DNA of 5,988 nt from Nitrospiraceae bacterium (lineage in GTDB: Bacteria; Nitrospirota; Thermodesulfovibrionia; Thermodesulfovibrionales; UBA1546): positions 1 through 5,988 of the forward strand of contig DOHC01000217.1 in NCBI GenBank assembly GCA_003535475.1. Direction: 5' to 3'. The notes beneath the pieces were generated by a model that searched no databases, was not told the origin of the DNA, and saw only the letters and a list, made by a program, of their open reading frames with translations. Below are positions 4,508 to 5,988 of this stretch, piece by piece; position 1 is the stretch's first letter; each line of letters opens with the position of its first letter. A program made the translations under genes and the position numbers.

Positions 4508-5988
4508 CAGTAGCTGTTTATCCCTTTCTGCGGCATCCCTTTAAAGTTGTAGCATGTGAATATAGAGTAGTCTCTGAGTTTTTTATCCTTGCTAAAAACA
4601 GTAAAGATCTGCTTTTCACACCTGTCAAATGCCGATCCAACTGTTTCAGGCATTTGCACATCGTCTATTGTAACAAAAACAGCATTAAAATTGACGAGGT
4701 TGTTAAATCCAGTCCATAGGTCATACTGGTTCATTCTTCTTCCAAGATTAACGCAGTATGTAATGGGCTGTCCCTTTACATAGAAGGCAAGCTCGCTTGA
4801 GACCTGATATTTGTCGGAAATGATAAAGAAATGCCCCTTTTTTGAGAGTTCGTCAGATACTATGCTTACCTCTATGCCGAGTTCTTTCCATCCCCTTGTC
4901 CTTGCTGTCGGATCCAATTTAGGGGGCAGCTGCAGAATGGCAGGATAGTGTGCGGTTACAGTGATTAACAGTGAGATAAAAACACCGGCAATTACTGTCC
5001 ACCGAATCCATTTTTTTATGCCTTCCCATCTGCTGATGAACACACCAGAAAAGGCAATAAACCCGGCTGCATAAGCAGGCAGCGCCCAGTTTGCCTGCAC
5101 CTTGCCGTGAAAACTCTTCAGCAGGAAGAAGGCAATTATGGGGATGGAAAACCAGAAGAGAAAGTCAGTTTTGAGTTTTGTCGCCACAGGCGACTCGCTG
5201 AGTTTTGAGTTTTGTCGCCACAGGCGACTCACCGAGGTGAGAGTTTTGAGTTTAAAGACAGCGTAAAACATCATGCCAAAGAGAATCGGTGTAATGACCC
5301 CGACCTGAGAGCCTAAGAATTCAGAGAAGTTCTTTAACCACTGATCACTGATCACTGACCACCAATTGGTCGTAGACTGACCGCTGATATGCGCCTGTCC
5401 TGCTGTATGTTTTAAAGTGACCCAGTCATGAGCTGCATTCCAGATAATAACAGGGCTGAAGATAATAAGGCTTAAAGCAAGGCTTATATAGGGCTGTTTT
5501 GTAAGGAGAATGTTTCTGTGCTGCTTTGAGGCGAGAAGAAAAAGCAATGCGCAGATGTAAAAGAATGCCATTGTGTATTTTGTGAGAAGACCAAAACCAA
5601 TGGAAATACCGAGGAGAAGCCATAATCCCCCCTCACCCCCCTTTGATAAAGGGGGGCAGGGGGGAATTTGACTGTTGAGTGCTGCTCTATTGCTCTTTTG
5701 CTCTACTGCTCTGTAAAACAAATAAAGCGATAATACCCAGAAAAATATAAACGGCGAATCTATGGTAAAAAGCACTCCGTATGCAGAATAAAGCGGGATA
5801 ACCTGCATTAATAACGCGGCTGCCACACCTGTCCGCTCGTCAAAAAGTTTTTTGCCAAGCAGGTAAAGAAAGATACTGCTCAGCGCGGAGGATACGACAG
5901 CCATTATCCGTATGCCAAATACATTGTCTCCGAATATAGCTGTGCCAATGGCTATGAGGTAAGCAATCATTGGGCCCTTTGAGTAGTA
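4507..5988 (-). CDS. ArnT/PMT-like family 39 membrane glycosyltransferase, 5' end outside window
   Basis: The frame is open to the window edge, giving 493 visible residues. The first, YYSKGPMIAYLIAIGTAIFGD, matches the conserved region after the first periplasmic loop of GT39/PMT_2 enzymes, so roughly the first 50 residues, including the catalytic acidic loop, are missing. The family transfers a sugar from polyprenyl phosphate to a lipid or other acceptor on the outer face of the membrane. Numbering from the Met at 5970, hydrophobic spans occur near 22-38, 48-66, 69-86, 116-147, 161-177, 222-240, 271-285, 293-310 and 322-340. A soluble C-terminal domain follows (TARTRGWKEL at 355-364). Other family-like segments are GLLTKYTMAFF (127-137), WNAAHDWVTLKHTAGQAH (177-194), FLGSQVG (218-224) and KVQANWALPAY (290-300). 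Three loops hold repeat-derived insertions: about 89-116, 197-211 and 240-268. The ATG at 5970 is internal, not the start. Acceptor and sugar are unknown. Confidence 0.9.
   Translation of the reverse strand, partial: YYSKGPMIAYLIAIGTAIFGDNVFGIRIMAVVSSALSSIFLYLLGKKLFDERTGVAAALLMQVIPLYSAYGVLFTIDSPFIFFWVLSLYLFYRAVEQKSNRAALNSQIPPCPPLSKGGEGGLWLLLGISIGFGLLTKYTMAFFYICALLFLLASKQHRNILLTKQPYISLALSLIIFSPVIIWNAAHDWVTLKHTAGQAHISGQSTTNWWSVISDQWLKNFSEFLGSQVGVITPILFGMMFYAVFKLKTLTSVSRLWRQNSKLSESPVATKLKTDFLFWFSIPIIAFFLLKSFHGKVQANWALPAYAAGFIAFSGVFISRWEGIKKWIRWTVIAGVFISLLITVTAHYPAILQLPPKLDPTARTRGWKELGIEVSIVSDELSKKGHFFIISDKYQVSSELAFYVKGQPITYCVNLGRRMNQYDLWTGFNNLVNFNAVFVTIDDVQMPETVGSAFDRCEKQIFTVFSKDKKLRDYSIFTCYNFKGMPQKGINSY
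5167..5253. repeat. Two 30-bp direct repeats plus partial third, with hairpins, inside the GT39 gene
   Basis: Positions 5167-5196 and 5201-5230 are identical over 30 bp with a 34-bp period. Each copy opens with two AGTTTTG heptamers and holds the inverted repeat GTCGCC-aca-GGCGAC. A second inverted repeat, CTCACC-ga-GGTGAG, lies at 5228-5241, and a partial third copy (AGTTTTGAGTTT) at 5242-5253. The stretch encodes residues about 240-268 of the GT39 protein, between two membrane spans. Because 34 is not a multiple of three, one copy is read as SRLWRQNSK and the other as ESPVATKLKT. Confidence 0.9.
5337..5390. repeat. CTGATCA heptamer tandem repeat and adjoining palindrome inside the GT39 gene
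   Basis: CTGATCA occurs at 5341-5347 and 5348-5354, with the variant CTGACCA at 5355-5361. Directly after comes the perfect 10-bp palindrome ACCAATTGGT (5361-5370), and CTGACCGCTGAT follows at 5377-5388. The stretch encodes roughly residues 195-211 of the GT39 protein, in a loop before FSEFLGSQ, and is richer in Ser, Trp and Gln than the conserved surroundings. Confidence 0.75.
5624..5668. repeat. C-run/G-run interspersed palindrome inside the GT39 gene
   Basis: On the plus strand C6 (5627-5632), a TCA spacer, C6 (5636-5641), TTT, a GAT loop, AAA (5648-5650), G6 (5651-5656), a CA spacer and G6 (5659-5664) make a long near-perfect hairpin, with AAT/ATT at the outer ends. On the minus strand it is read in frame as QIPPCPPLSKGGEGGL, residues 101-116. 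From memory, PPxPPLSKGG peptides of this kind arise in many unrelated proteins of repeat-rich bacteria where this palindrome is inserted, but I cannot search here. Confidence 0.88.
5683..5714. repeat. Four-copy 8-bp tandem repeat TGCTCTNN inside the GT39 gene
   Basis: TGCTCT occurs four times without mismatch at exact 8-bp spacing (5683, 5691, 5699, 5707), with variable dinucleotides AT, TT, AC, GT between. It lies 14 bp beyond the C-run/G-run palindrome and encodes residues about 87-96 (within RAVEQKSNRA), extending the same loop of the GT39 protein. Confidence 0.85.

Noticed and set aside
5167..5230. CRISPR-like pair of 30-bp repeats
   Set aside because: Only two full copies, a 4-bp spacer, and location inside an open membrane-protein gene rule out a CRISPR array.
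5361..5370. Palindrome ACCAATTGGT as a transcription-factor operator
   Set aside because: It lies deep inside a coding gene within a repeat cluster and far from any operon start.
5624..5668. Intrinsic terminator formed by the C-run/G-run hairpin
   Set aside because: No T-tract follows the hairpin on the coding (minus) strand, where the next bases are TATGGC-like, and it lies in the middle of an open gene.

Overview
The window looks like chromosomal DNA from a Gram-negative-type bacterium of moderate G+C content. It carries molybdenum-cofactor and cytochrome c maturation genes, an envelope glycosylation cluster and an integron integrase. Several families of short interspersed repeats occur, including a G-run/C-run palindrome read as PPCPPLSKGG. 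From memory, this mix resembles uncultivated Nitrospirota or Deltaproteobacteria-like lineages. That assignment is an inference and no marker gene in the window settles it.

Layout: on the plus strand, the 3' end of an integron integrase (1-330, cut by the window edge) is followed after 8 bp by a complete tsaC-type threonylcarbamoyl-AMP synthase gene (339-962). It converges on, and overlaps by 4 bp, a six-gene minus-strand run that fills the rest of the window. In transcription order that run is: a GT39/ArnT-like membrane glycosyltransferase (5988-4507, 5' end outside), a GT2 polyprenyl-phosphate glycosyltransferase (4507-3560), a flippase-like/UPF0104 membrane protein (3579-2680), a MOSC-domain protein (2660-2229), mogA (2160-1678) and ccdA (1681-959). 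Most junctions overlap (1, 20 and 4 bp) or are short (19 bp), so the run looks like one operon. The only sizeable gap is 68 bp of AT-rich heptamer repeat between the MOSC gene and mogA. No stretch over 300 bp lacks a gene.

Function: the first three genes of the run make a plausible lipid-linked sugar module. GT2 would load a sugar onto a polyprenyl phosphate, the polytopic protein might help translocate it, and the GT39 enzyme would transfer it to an acceptor on the outer face of the membrane. The last three join molybdopterin adenylylation (MogA), a cysteine-bearing MOSC protein and a thiol/disulfide electron carrier (CcdA), all linked to maturation of redox enzymes.

The most unusual feature is the repeat load. 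The GT39 gene contains three separate repeat insertions in cytoplasmic or periplasmic loops, and all keep the frame open. Three of the four repeat sites in the window are built on a 7-bp period, reminiscent of the heptanucleotide STRR repeats of cyanobacteria. One 30-bp repeat occurs twice with a 34-bp period, so the same DNA is translated in two frames within one protein. No wholly new gene system is visible. The repeat biology and the integron edge are the best leads.
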